Assembly: GCA_039545295.1 (NCBI GenBank)
Contig: BCIK01000005.1
Span: 127,268-191,267 of the forward strand
Length of the DNA: 64,000 nt
DNA from: Udeniomyces pyricola
Taxonomy: Eukaryota > Basidiomycota > Tremellomycetes > Cystofilobasidiales > Mrakiaceae
Reading direction: 5' to 3'
This document shows, one piece after another, positions 47,298 through 59,429 of this stretch. A model generated the notes under the pieces. The model saw nothing but the letters and a program-made list of their open reading frames with translations. It had not been told where the DNA came from and ran no database searches. Position numbers and translations under genes: made by a program. Numbering within the stretch: position 1 is the stretch's first letter; each line of letters begins with the position of its first letter.

Positions 47298-50200
47298 ATG
47301 GGTCTACCTCCACGCACATTCACTCTCGATGGCGGCCGAGTCTCCAAAGAAGCTTTTTTTCTCGTAAGACCGTTACTATCCATCACAATCATTCGGTTCA
47401 ATTTCACTGACACTGTCTGCCTGTGGACTTTCTCTTCGGCAGGCCTGTCGGACGAAGAAAAAGGTACGCCCAGCCCGCGGTTGCGATTCTTTCGACCCCT
47501 TTCTTCTAGTTCTGAGTATAACGGCTGATGCTGCTTGGCTCACACCTCACGTTTAGACGTTTTTCTTCAACTTCATTCAATCCCCACTTGTCCTCCTCTC
47601 GCTGCTGGCCATATCGTGGGGCGTCAATTACCTGGTCGAGTTGATGGACCCGTTCTTCCTTCCTGCACCGGTCAGTAGCCATGCCCCCTCCTCCTTCCCC
47701 TTTTTTTCCTCTCATTCACGTTCAGACTCACCGTCTAGCTCCACAGAGCTTCCTCTCTGACATCGATTCAACGATATCTATCCACGTGTTCTATGTTTTC
47801 TTCGTAGATCTTCACCTGCCTTCTTGTATTTCTCCTTCTATGTCTTCTCTCCTGGTTGTCTCCTGTTGAGCTCGATCCAGACGGTGAGCGTACTGAACGG
47901 CGACGCTACGTCGAACCCCTCCTCCACATTATTGCCAAGCCCATGGACCTTATTCTCAAGCACATGAGCGTCTGCTTCACCCCGGCGTTCATCCGAATTC
48001 CAGCGGGAAGGAGGTTGCCGACTAAAGAGATTGGTATCCTTGTCGCGTGGTTCATCATCTCGTTTATTGTTTGTCCTCTTTCTTTTACATTTCTTTTGTC
48101 ATCGCGTCAGATAAATTTTCGCTGTAACATCTTAGAGATTGACCTCTGATTTGGGCATGATCTGCAGCTGGCTTTTGCGGTCTCCATCGGCATCCATCGC
48201 TCATGGGACCTCATGGCCTCACTCCTTCCCAACCGAATCAAACCTGCCGACCCCGAATCGGCAGAGCCATCACCTTCCTGCGCTTCGTTCTCAAAACCTT
48301 CTATCGCACGGCCTATCTCATGCCTCATCGTGCCTGTCATCGATCGCAACGCGACTCTCACCTCGGACGAAGCCCACGAGGTCCAATCCCGCGACTGGGC
48401 GCGCAAGGACTCGGACACCACGGTCCTCAATGACTTTACAGCTGCATCAGTCAAAGACGAGGACGACAACTCTCCGACAGCGGCTTGCTCACCTGCGCGC
48501 CGGAAATCGTCGAATGCGACCATGGTCAACTCGTCCCTCGACCTTCGGGGCCTGGGCTTGTGCAGTTCGTCCATGGAGGACGCCAAGATGACAGGAGGCT
48601 CAGACGATACTGCCGATGGGGAGGTTTGGGCGCACAAGCTCGAGATGGGACTGCAAAAAGTCTTGAGCAAGAGCGAAGGGTCTGAATTTCCCGATTCGCC
48701 CTCAACGGTAGCGACAGATGAGGCTGCGAGGGACGAGGAGGATGAGGCAAGGATTGGCGTGAGCCGGGACGAGTGCGACAAAACGACCGTTCGAACCGTC
48801 AGCATCGATGAACGCCGTTTGCCCAATGTCGATCGATTGGCGCCCCCTCGATCTTCATACGAACCAGGAAGGACGTACCACAGTCGGCCTTCCACGCCTT
48901 TCCCCAGCTCGGACAGCTGTCGCGACATCAATGACCTCGCCACGCGGGATCTCCTCCAAGCGAAACTCGCTGCTTCCCTCGACATTTCGCTTTACCTCGC
49001 GTTTTTCCTCATTTCTCTCCCCATATTTTACACGACCCGATGCTCGATACCGCTCTTTCTTAGTCTCAACATCCTGATATACCTGCTCGGTAAGTGCCTC
49101 TCTTTGTTTCTTTACCTCGAACGCAAGCGGGTTGGACGACTGGTCTTTTACGCCTCTCTAATCTTACTCTGCCTTCCTCGTTCTCGTCATTACATAAAAC
49201 GTCAATCAGTCATCAAGTTCGTGTCGGTCACTCTTCGTCGATACTTCCACCCGATTCTTGTGACGTCACTCTTTGCTTTCCTTCTCGTCTGGGGCTTTGG
49301 CGCCTCGATAGGCTGGTCCCTTCAAGAAAGTCAGCATCAATGTCCCCTTTGGTACTTTTCAAATGGGTCTTTCTGTCTGAAACTGACTGGTCGCCTTATC
49401 TCTCTTAATCTCCTCAGGCTTGGCGAGCTATTCTACGGGCTCGGGTTACCTTCAACTTTGGGCGATCACGCCTCCCCCTGAAGGTCGAGTTCCAGGAGCA
49501 GGTGACATTTTGATCGACGCTCTCGATGCAGGCATCGTGAGGATATTTCTTTGCCAACTCAGGGCCCCACTACCCTCTGCATTTCTTCCCTTTTCTTTCG
49601 TCTACTGAGTCTCTTTCTACGATCTTTTCCTTTTGTTTTCTGTACCAGATCGCGCTTGCTCTTCCACTGTATCGCTTCCGAGCCGACCTCAAACGCTACT
49701 TCTTCCGCATGCTCTTTCTCGTCATCCCTTCTGCCATTCTCAGCTTGTTCGTCTGGCCACTCGGCGCACTGGCATGTGGACTTCAGCCCGAGGTCGCTCT
49801 GGCGTTTGTTGGGAGATTCTCGAGTACACCGCTGGCGAAAGCTCAAGTCGCTAGAGTGGGTGGGGACGAGAGTTTGGTAGGTTCAGTTTTTCCTTCCGCT
49901 TTTTTAAAATGTTATCTTCATCCCTCTTCCCCAGCCTTCCATTCTTTTCTCACACGACCAGAGAGTCTATGAGACCATGTGAATGCGAGCCAGATGCTGA
50001 CACTTTGGAGCTGATTGTACCTCTTCTCAGACCGTTGTCATTGTGGTTGTGACAGGGATCGTGGTGGTAATCCTCCAAAAGCAACTCTTCTGGTGCCTCC
50101 GAATCAAGAACGATGATTTCCTGGCGCTTGGCTTGCTGTTTGGCGTGACAAGTGGAGCGATTGGGGTGAGTAAACATGTCAATCGTGGTGCTTGCGTTAG

Positions 50201-50656
50201 CGTGTAGTATCCTCTCTGAGTTGATTCGAAATCGAGGAGTTGTGGGTTAGTCGACAAGTGGATGATTACTGACGACCTGATCATCTTCTCCCCTTCCTGT
50301 ATGCTTCCTCGTTGCTCCTTTGTTCATCAATCTTATCTTAGGCATCCGGTCTTCTCAACTCGGGTCAAAAACGAGCTGCAGCCATTTCCTCTCTCACTTT
50401 CGCCATGTTCGGTACCGTCATCCTCATCACGTTCGTCCCATTTTTTCTTTTCCTCCCAAATCTCCTGCTTCGTTTTCCTCATAAACCTACCCTCCTCCTC
50501 CTCTACTCCAAATGAAAAATGGAAGGAAGAAGAAAAAGGAAGAGAAATAAAGGTCCTCTGACGCTCGTTCTCTCTTTCTCTCTGGTGTCCAATAATAGGA
50601 TGGGCGTCCCACCAGCTGCGGCGTTCGTTCAGAAGCTCGTGGGAATTTCAGGATGA
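47298..50656 (+). CDS. LrgA/LrgB-like two-half membrane protein (PLGG1/CidAB-related)
   Basis: Bacterial LrgA/LrgB (CidA/CidB) are paired holin-like membrane proteins, linked in some species to pyruvate transport. The plant fusion PLGG1 exports glycolate/glycerate from plastids. Eleven exons, 47298-47363, 47443-47463, 47557-47670, 47808-48068, 48168-49089, 49210-49329, 49418-49536, 49649-49876, 50031-50165, 50342-50430 and 50599-50656, give 710 residues. The first about 190 residues form the LrgA-like half (four to five spans; KHMSVCFTPAFIRIPAGRRL). About 240 residues of acidic, Ser-rich cytosolic linker follow. The LrgB-like half has ALALPLYRFRADLKRYF, FSSTPLAKAQVARVGGDESL and AIGASGLLNSGQK leading into ISSLTFAMFG, matching the TTPIA, GG.PSLTA and HAIGTA...G..SSL signatures. 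Substrate and membrane are unknown. Fungal members are little characterised. Confidence 0.85.
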
Positions 50657-51531
50657 TGTAAAAAAAGCCCTCTCCCATCATCGTGCATCAATTTGCCCCC
50701 TTTTCCCCCTTCGTCCNCCCCCCCCCCCCCGGGCCGGCNNNTCACCCTTCTCCTGACTTCCTCTCCTCGGCAATAGCTGAGGTCCTATCATCGGCCTCAC
50801 CTCCCGCAACGTTGATTCCCTCACACCCGCCTTCCCCCTCCCCCTTCAGTTTCTTTTTCTCTTTTCTTCTTTTCTTTTTTCGTTATCTTAGCTTCTGTGT
50901 TATTTCGTTCTGTTTTTTCTTTGTTTGTTTTTCCTTACAGATGATCACGTTCCCCTCTCCTTTCTCGCTTTCTCTCACTCTCTATCCTTTTTGGTCTCTT
51001 GTTCTTGTTCTTGTTCTTGTTCTCGTGATGTTTTTTTTTTTTTTTCCTTTCTCATTTCCAACCTCTCTGATCAGTCCGTCCGTCCATCCGTTCCGTTTTG
51101 CATGTTTTTTTCTTCTTTTTTTTGTTTTTTTTTTAACCCTCCTACCTCCACCCCCTCTTCCATGTACCCTCCGCTCGTTGCTTAGAACCCGTTTCATCTC
51201 TCTCTCTCTCTCTCTCTCTCTACACCTTCCAGCCTTATGTTTCTTCCCCTTCCTTCCTTTCTTTATTTCTTTCTGGCGTTTTCTCTCTGTGTGTGTGTGT
51301 GTGTGTGTGTCTGTTTTTGTCTATGTGCGTTTTGGGGGGTCTCTCAACTCGTATTTCTATCTTTATTCTATCAGTCATGATCCCCCTTTCCCCCCTGGTT
51401 TTATTTATTTATCTATCTTTATTTTCTTTTTCTCTTGTTCTTCTTCGTCATCTTCTCTCAACGTGCTGTTCACGACGTCCGACGTAATCCTCTTCATGAC
51501 TTCCGCTTTTCCCTTCCTTTCCCTTTTCTTC

Positions 51532-51589
<58 letters not shown>

Positions 51590-52165
51590 TTCTCTCTCTT
51601 TTCTTTCGCTGTCTAGTACATTCGCACGTATCGTCCGCCTACTAGCTGTTTTTTTTTTTCTTTTTTTCCTTTTTCATCTCTCTCTCTCCCAGCGGGAGCT
51701 TTGGATGGAAGTCGACGACAGAAAAGAGAAATTGAAAAAAAAAAGAAAAGAAAAGAAAAGACAAAGGCGGCGGGCAGGGTGGGTTGAGTTGGTCCTTCCC
51801 AACCAACACTTCGGCTTCGGGGGAAAAAAACTCCGAGCTTTTTAAGACGTTTCAATAAAGAAAAGAAAAAAAATGGAGCGATCGGCGTGTCCTCGTCAAG
51901 CGATCATAAGAGGGTCGAACTCTTTTCATCCACCAGCTCTAGCACACATAAAAGCAAGAGCGAAGAGGGAGGAAGAGAGAGAGGGTTGTTCTTCAAAGTC
52001 AAGCTTTTTACCTCTGGTCATTCATCCCCACGCCACGCTACACACGTGATTCCCTAGAGAGACCTTTTTCCAAGCCCNCNCCCCCCCCCCCCCCCCCTTN
52101 TCCCTCCCGCTCCCTTGCCCCCATCTCGCCCCCTTCTTCTTCCACATCAACCCTCTATCCTCCAT
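50657..52165. other. convergent intergenic region, T/C-rich, with assembly Ns
   Basis: About 1.5 kb between LrgAB and verprolin 3' ends. Ns lie at 50717, 50739-50741, 52078, 52080 and 52100, each beside a C run. A 51-nt poly-T tract and many T runs create a spurious 320-codon Phe/Ser/Leu frame at 50683-51645. No gene was found. Confidence 0.55.
51538..51588 (+). repeat. poly-T tract (51 nt)
   Basis: 51 consecutive T residues in the intergenic region downstream of LrgAB. Confidence 0.85.
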
Positions 52166-52836
52166 CTACCTTAACCCAGCCAAAACGCCTTCAACATCGA
52201 ACCCAACCCCTCCTCCCTTCCGGTTCAAACTGCCATACTCGTACGTCCTCCCTCGCTCGAACGGACGCGGCGGTGGGAAATCTCGCGTCGTCGGGAACGT
52301 GAGGTGACCGGATTGAGGTGGGGGTGAAGCCGGTCGAGTCACCCCTGGAGCAGCAGCAGCAGCGACGGGAGCGCGCGAGGGAACAGGAGAGGAAACGGAA
52401 CGGGGTGAAGGGGTCGATTGGGAAAGCGAGCTTGGACCGGTAGGGGTCGCGATGGTGCTGCTGAGAGGAGGGGCGAGATTGAGAGAAGCTGATGAGGCCG
52501 TTCGCTGTGAAACGTACCATGGATCACAAGACGTCATAAGGGAAAAAAAAAAGAGAGAAAGGACAGAATGGAAAAGCAGAAGAAAAGTCAGCTTTGGGGG
52601 GGACTTCCGTTTGCTGATATCTCCAATCCAGTAGTAGCCAGAGTTGAATCATCCAAGAGCCCACGTACCGAATGTCCAACAGCAGCGGCGGGACTACGAC
52701 CAACGGGCAAAGGGGGTGCCAAAGGGGGAGCTCGGGGAGGGGGCTAAAAACGAGAAGCATTCCAACGAGGCATGAGTTAAGCCGTCTGTAATGATCTCTG
52801 CAGATCTTTTGTGTCTTTATCCTCGAACAGCCAAGA

Positions 52837-52889
<53 letters not shown>

Positions 52890-54970
52890 ACAGAAAGACA
52901 TACAGCAGCAACGCTCTTCGCCCTTGCCCTACCCTCCGGCACCGCTGGCGGAACTTCCATCGCATCGACGCTCAAGTTGGGCTTGTGTCGTCCTCCAGGC
53001 AGGGCAGGAGGGGAAGCCTCGTCGTATCTCGGCGTCGGAGCCATCGACATAGGACGAGGAGGCGGAGGTGGAGGTGGGGCTGCGGATGAGCGAGAAGGAG
53101 GTGGAGGTGGAGCTCGAGAAGCAGTCGTATTAGATCGGGAAGGGAGGGAGGGAGGTGCAGGAGGTGGTACTAGGCGTAGGCAAATGTTGAACACATTGGG
53201 AAAGGACAAAAAAAAGCGACAGGATCGGTGAGCTCAACGAGCGAGGCATTGATACACCGAAACTTTGGCTTTCAATCAGCTCCTGTAGCGTCCAGAATGG
53301 AGACGTACCTGATCGAGTCGCAGGAGGAGGGACGGCCCGAGCGAAGCTGTCTTCTCGAGGAGGCAACGGAGGCGAAGGTCGTTGCTCGCTGTTGCCGCGA
53401 GATGGAAGTGCGGGAGGGAGACCTCTGCTCGGAAGCGCTGGGGCTCGATTGGGAAGGGAAGGAGGAGCAGGAGGCGGGCTATTGCAGACAAAAAGGGCAC
53501 CATCCGAGACCTTCCAAGTCAATAACAAACGCTTTGTCGAGTTACGCAAGAGGAAATCGTTCCAGATCGGACTTACGCTGGTCCCCGACTTGGAGGAGCT
53601 GGAGGAGCAGAGGGTCGAGCAGGGGGTGGAGGTGGTCTGTTGATGGATGGCTTCGTCAGTCAACTGAACCCGAATCAAAAGGAAGACGATGGTGCTGAAC
53701 AAACTTACTGAGATGGTCTCATAGGTGGAGCAGGGGGAGCGCTGGATTCAGCAGAGTTCGCGATGCCAATACATTAGCAAACTTGTCCACTATACACAGT
53801 TCGTTCGACACGCGAGTGTTACTTACGCCGGGGGTCTAGTGGGCGGCATGGGTGGCAGACGAGGTGGTGGAGCTGCCGCTACCGGCGGGGGAGGAGGCCG
53901 AACGCTTGTCGTAGACGGCTGCGTAGATGAAGCTGGTGTTCGGACACGAAGCCATCAAAAGGATACGAAAACAAAAGATAATAAGAGAGGACAGGGTTTT
54001 TGCCATAGCATTAGTCATCAAGGTAACGGCATGTACTTCGGAACCTGGGAGTTGACTCGCGATGCGGTAAAGGAAAGGGTTTACCACTGGAATCAGCCTT
54101 CTTGAGTGTCGGCATGCCGCCAGCAAACAAGCCGCCCAAAGCCGGTCTAGGAGGGGCATCGTCGTCGCTATCGCCTTCTGATCCCCCACGACCACCGTTA
54201 CCGGTTGACTTGAGCTTTGGCACTCCAGCTGCAAAGAGACCTCCGAGGTTAGGTCTCCCATCGGGGAGGACAGCTGCGGTAGGAGCAGATGGTGCTGCCG
54301 ATGGGGGAGGAGGAGGTCGGCCTGCAGGTGGAGGCGGAGGGCGAGCAACCGGAGGAGGTGGAGGTCGGGCAGGTGTCATGGTTGGAACTGGGGGTGGAGG
54401 CGGAGCTTGAGGAGGAGCAGGCCTCGAAGGAGGAACGGAAGACGCTGCCAAGATGCAGAAAGAAACAAGAGAGAAAAGCACGGTACCAAAGAGGAACGTC
54501 ATCAGTCTCGACTCAAAAGTCGCTGGATTCGGACTGGAACGAGTGAAAGTAGCGTACCAGATGGTTGCGATTTTTTGAGGGTGGGCATGCCTCCAGCAAA
54601 TAAGCCACCCAATGCCGGTTTGGGTCTATCGTCATCGTCGCCATCTCCTCCGGCGTTGCCACCTCCTCCGCCGCCAGACGACTTGAGCTTGGGCACGCCT
54701 GCTGCAAAGAGGCCGCCCAAGTTGGGTCGACCGTCAGGCAGGATAGCAGCCGATGGTGCAGAGGATGTGGACGCGAGCGGAGGAGCGAGTGCAGGTGCAG
54801 GTGCAGGTGCTGGCGGGGGAGGCGGTCGGGCTGGAGGAGGAGCTGGTGGACGAGTCGGAGGAGGAGGTGCGCGCGTCGGGGGAGCCGCGGGCGCTCGCGT
54901 AGGGGGAGGAGGAGCTCTTGAGGGTGGAACTGGGGCTCGGGATGGAGGTGAAGGTCCAGCTGAGGACATG

Positions 54971-55020
<50 letters not shown>

Positions 55021-55614
55021 GAGAGAGAGAATACGAGAGGGAGAAGAGCAGAGGAGGGAAGACTATCGTCAGCTTGCTGCGGCAGAGAGGGTCAACGACG
55101 CGATGGACTAGGGCTTATTCACAACCTCCCAAACCGACTCACAGTTGGCTGTTCCCGACTTTTTCAGCGTTGGCATCCCACCTGCGAAGAGACCTCCCAA
55201 GTTGGGTTTGGACACGGGTTCATCGTCGTCGTTGGTAGCTCGAGTGACCCCACTGCCACTCCCACCGCCTCCTCGCCCCCCAGGTAAGGGGGGAGCAGCA
55301 CTGCCGCTTTCGGCGGCCGTCTTCTTCAATGTTGGCATCCCACCCGCGAAGAGTCCTCCTAAATTGGGTCTCATAGGCGGATTATCGTCATCATCGTCGT
55401 CGCCACCCAAGGCTGTAGCGGCAGATGGCGGAGGTCGAGCGATGGGTGGAGCTCGAGGGGGAGGAGGTGCTCGTGAAGGAGCGGAGGAAGAAGACTTGGA
55501 TGGGCCTGTGGGACCATCGAGGACGACGCCGGCGACGGCGGGGCCAGATTTGTCGACGGTGATGGTCTTTCTTAATTGGGGACCACCGGCTTGGATGCCT
55601 GCTAAGAAGGCCAT
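52166..55614 (-). CDS. VRP1: verprolin / WIP-family actin regulator with repeated WH2-like motifs
   Basis: Binds actin and the WASP homologue Las17 at cortical patches, needed for endocytosis and polarity. Ten minus-strand exons, 55614-55143, 54959-54558, 54444-54085, 53932-53827, 53741-53709, 53636-53577, 53478-53309, 53169-52904, 52743-52669 and 52504-52166, give 760 residues. The N-terminus MAFLAGIQAGGPQLRKTITV is a WH2 motif. Six further LGGLFA(G/A)G(M/V)P(T/K)LK units follow, near 55370, 55210, 54730, 54618, 54262 and 54147, separated by acidic Asp runs and poly-Pro. A long Pro-rich region with APPPPPSR-type profilin/SH3 sites comes next. The C-terminal GHLTFPTTRDFPPPRPFERG corresponds to the WASP-binding segment of WIP/Vrp1. 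Exons 2 and 3 are clear duplicates. Intron 8 contains a 48-nt homopolymer. Confidence 0.9.
52840..52887 (+). repeat. poly-A tract (48 nt; poly-T on the sense strand) in VRP1 intron 8
   Basis: 48 consecutive A on the + strand. In the sense of the gene this is T48 beginning about 17 nt after the GTATGT donor at 52903 of the intron 52903-52744. Confidence 0.9.
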
Positions 55615-56147
55615 GGGGATGGAAGGTTAGATGGGGATGGGGATGGGGATGGGGATGGGGATGGGGATATGGAGATGGAAGGTGAGGTGGGCTGTGGGTG
55701 AGTGGGTGAGTGGGTGGACTGGGTGGACTGGTTGGAGAGGGTTGGTTGGTTACGTGGTTTGAATCTTAAACTGGCTTCCTTCCTGCATGCATGCATATAC
55801 AACCATCGTCATCACATCATCTTTCCGCAAACTTTCTCTCATATCCATGTCCGATACCCATGTCCACGTCCCATATCCTCATCCTCACGTTCATCAACCC
55901 ACACCTCACCTCACATCGCAACCCAATCCCCGCTTCACTGTCCATAGCTTTACAACCCTTTCGGCGCTTACGTCATCAGTCCGTCCACTTCCAAGCCGCG
56001 TGCTTCGCCCATCAAGACTAGAGAAAAAAAAGAAAGCAATTATTATAACCCACCCAGCTCCCCTCAGACCGACCAATCAACCCCTCTAGCTTCCTCACAT
56101 GAACCCCTCGAACGACGACTGGCTAGGCCCATGAGCTCATCAAAAGT
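55615..56147. other. VRP1 promoter / LAG1 3' region with GGGGAT repeats
   Basis: About 530 bp. A GGGGAT hexamer array (about 55630-55668) and GTGAGTGG repeats (about 55695-55720) lie just upstream of the VRP1 ATG. In sense orientation this is ATCCCC repeats, a C/T-rich leader. No gene was found. Confidence 0.6.
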
Positions 56148-59100
56148 CTACTGATCCTTCTTGGTAGCCGCTGGCGTGATGGTCGTTGAGGAGGAAGGCT
56201 CTTCAGTGTCGGAATCTCCACCTTCGTCGTCCGACCTATCGTCCGAGAGAGCGACGCCACGGATGGATCTGAGAGGAGAGACAACGACAAGAGTTCGAAC
56301 CAAAGAGAGATGGAGAAAGAAAGACAAGGATCAGTGACTTTCCAACACCCGATATTAGAACTTCAAAGGCAGTCGAAAGCAAAAGAACAAAAAAAAGAAG
56401 AAGAAAAAAAGACAGAAGACCTTACTTGATGAGAATCCTCCAGATCATGTAGTACCAGAACAAATTCAACAACTGGATCAACAGAATCGGCACGAACTGT
56501 TTCCGAGAATAGGTCAGAAAGGGAAACAAAAATATTCAAATCAGTGAAGAACTTAAAAGATATACAAAAAAGATCAGTCCAAGGTTCATGGCAGTCGTCA
56601 TCTTTGGTATCCCTCCATTTCTCCCAACATGTCAAGAGAACAGTCCGAAAGAAATGAAAAAAAGAGAAAAGAAATGATCTTTTTGGGCCTGTTCTTTCTG
56701 AGACTGAACACGCACAATCTGATATCGCATCCACGAGACCATCCACACGCCCTGAGCTGGTTTGAAGTATTTGGCGTATCGTCTGACAAGGACAAGACAC
56801 ATACAAAAGAAAAAAAAAGAAAAAGAAGAGGCACAGAAGACCCCAATTGAATGAAGACGCGATTGAGGAACCAAGGGTTGAACGGATCGGTCAGTTTCAA
56901 CGACGAAACAACCAAAAGATTGAAGAGCTAGCGAGCGATGAGGGCAAGGAAACACCATCGACCGAATTCAAAGAGGGGAAAGGGGGGGGGGGGGAACAAA
57001 AGAAAGTCGCTCAAAGAAACGCACGGGATGAGGTCGAACTGGGTCCAAACAGACCAGAGGATGACAATGTTGAGGTAGTGTCGAAGATACCTGCGTTATA
57101 GAGGAAATTTCCATTCAGCGTCCCATCGAAACAGGAGATGCGGTGCCGACATCTCGTCAGTAGCGGAAGAAAAGAGTGAGAGTAAGAGTGAGAGAGAAAC
57201 GACAGTACTTACGTCCAAACGACAACGAACCAGCCAAATGCGATAGCAGAACTAAGACCGGACGATCGCGGGCCCTCGGCGTAGTTGATACATTTCGCGA
57301 GCTGGACGTTTTGGGAAGGGATGGAGAATGGAATTTACATGTGAACAGCTGTCCTGTTTTTTTTTTCCGGCAGAGTAGCGATATGGAACAGATTCGAGCT
57401 GGGATAAAAGAAAGCAGAAGGGCACGTACAGCCAGGAAAACGTCACTGATGTCCATGGTGACAAAGACGGCGTTACCGATGAAGGTAAGGTTGACAGCAT
57501 ATGACCATCCTAGATGTGGTTAGATGTTAGAGGAGAGAGAACAGGGAAACATGCGGAGAAGGTTGTCAGAAAAGGGACATGCGGGGATACTCTGCTACAC
57601 AGAGATGATTTCATATGTACCAATGAGCCAAAGAGTGACAAGATGCTGCATGGGTGTGAAAGGTGATATGTAAAAAGAAGACCGATATCAATCAACACTC
57701 CTTAAAAGGTCATGAACTAGCCAAATGCACGTCGACGCGTCTCTCACATGAACGAAAAGCTCGTAGTAGTCCTTGCGAGGCTTTTCAATCTTGAGGACGA
57801 TGATGATCATTTGTTGAAGCCAATACGCAAATTGCAGGCTGTCAAGAGGAAAGAAAGAAAGCGTCTGAAGATGAGTCGACCGTCTTTGAATGGTGAAAAG
57901 AGGAGGGAAACGAGACTTACAGGTAGTAAGACTTGACGATGGGTTTCATCTCCCAATGAGGGTAGTCGAGCCAGAACTGCTCGGTTTTAAAGTCTGGATA
58001 TGTGTGGTAGATAGTCGAGGAACGGGGCCAAGGGGTGGATGGTACAGGAAGAGGGGAATGGTAAGCCGGAATGCAGGCTTAGGTCCGGAATGTTCAGAGT
58101 GGGATGAAGGCTTACACCAGGTGGGCAGGTCTTTCATCACAAACTGTAGTGTACGACCAAGACAGAGAAGATGCGGCAGTTAGCACCATAGCAAACTATC
58201 TGCCGAGATGGCTGACATCACAACGCGACTCTAGACAAAGGCGTACCATGCCGAGGCAACCCATGAAGCCATAGTACATGAACGAGTAGCCTTGCTCCTG
58301 GAATCGAAGAATTTTGGCACCCTTGATGCCCAGACTCTTGGCATAAGGACGGAGAATGTAGAGAGTGATAGCTTGTCGGATGAAGGAGAAAGTGATGATA
58401 TGGTGAAGAAGGAAGACGACGTCCTAGAAAGGGCCAGTGGGCGTAAGGGAGTGGATGAGTTGGACGCGACTGAAGCTAAACATGACCTGTTGAACGACAG
58501 TCAGACGCGACTTGTGATTCTCACCTTGATGCCCTTGCCGTATCGAACGTCAGTCGTACTCGAATGAGGCCACGGGAGTGGGTACGAGATGAACCAGAGC
58601 GGCTCGAATGGATTCTCAGACGGCGTGTGCGAGGCGTTGATGAGCGGAGCGAGGTAATTATCGTAAAGGTGGAAGTTGAGGTAAAGAGCGAGCGTGAAGA
58701 GTAGGATCTTGCCGCTCGAAGCTGATGGGACGGAAGTGGGGTGTACCACGAGTCGGAAAGATACACAGAACAAGGAGAAGGGATCAGAGAGCAAGCAGGC
58801 GGCGGGACAAAGGGGGGAGGGGAAAGGAAGTAAGTTCCGGTTAGCGTCAACGTCAGCTTCCTTGCAGGCAGCCGCCATGATGGCGAGCATACGATGTCCT
58901 ATAGACTTTACCTGGCACAAGCATCCATCGGCCTGTTTTGAGGTCTTTCCAGAAGCCAAAAGAGGCGGGCATCTCTTCCGGGTCGGCTATGCCCCAAGCA
59001 TTGGCCTTGGAGGGCTTCCTTTTAGTCGGCTTTCGTTTTGAGCCGGGTAATTGTTGAATGGTCTGCTTCGAGATGGGGTTGTCGGTGGTAGTTTTGAGTT

Positions 59101-59429
59101 CGTCGAGCTCTTCATCGACGGGACTGCTGGTCTGGTGGAGAGGAATTTGCCTAGAGGGGTGGGAAGAAGAATGAGAGACGAGACAAAGATGAGCATAAGG
59201 GGGGGAAGGAGAAGAGGAGGATGACGACGATGACAATGAGGGGTGGTTTCTGATGCAAGGGCGGATGATGTTGGGTGATGATGTGTTTGGGGCTGTTGGC
59301 CTGAATGGAACTTGTTTGGTGTTGAGATGGAGAGAGAGAGGAGGGTTTTAGCTGGCTGGCTGAGTAGGTTGCTTACTTGAGAACTTCAGTGATGGATTGG
59401 GAGCGTGAACGGTTGCGTGGACGACTCAT
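56148..59429 (-). CDS. LAG1: ceramide synthase (LAG1/LAC1, TLC domain)
   Basis: Acyl-CoA-dependent sphingoid-base N-acyltransferase of the ER membrane. Fourteen minus-strand exons, 59429-59377, 59150-58912, 58721-58525, 58423-58247, 58143-58116, 57993-57921, 57838-57748, 57645-57621, 57509-57430, 57301-57213, 57090-57025, 56782-56716, 56496-56426 and 56268-56148, give 458 residues. The N-terminal cytosolic part is basic. Membrane spans begin at GKILLFTLALYLNFHLYDNY. Lag-motif landmarks are FWLDYPHWEMKPIVKSYYLL, then QFAYWLQQ. KPRKDYYELFVHHLVTLWLI carries the catalytic His-His pair. NAVFVTMDISDVFLALAKCI follows, then YQI, FVPILLIQLLNLFWYYMIWR. It ends in an acidic Ser-rich tail (DDRSDDEGGDSDTEEPSSS), a probable CK2-type phosphorylation tail as in yeast Lag1/Lac1. 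All splice junctions are GT-AG and in phase. LAG1 versus LAC1 cannot be separated here. Confidence 0.95.

Noticed and set aside
47884..47889. GTGAGC donor-like site in LrgAB exon 4
   Set aside because: The frame continues into conserved LrgA-like membrane sequence; using it would delete that.
50683..51645. 320-codon + strand open frame
   Set aside because: Phe/Leu/Ser homopolymer-like translation from T/C-rich DNA containing Ns and poly-T. No domain, no splice context; lies between two 3' ends.
55630..55668. Telomere-like or CRISPR-like array from GGGGAT repeats
   Set aside because: It is a short simple repeat without spacers, inside a promoter leader; not an array of repeats and unique spacers.
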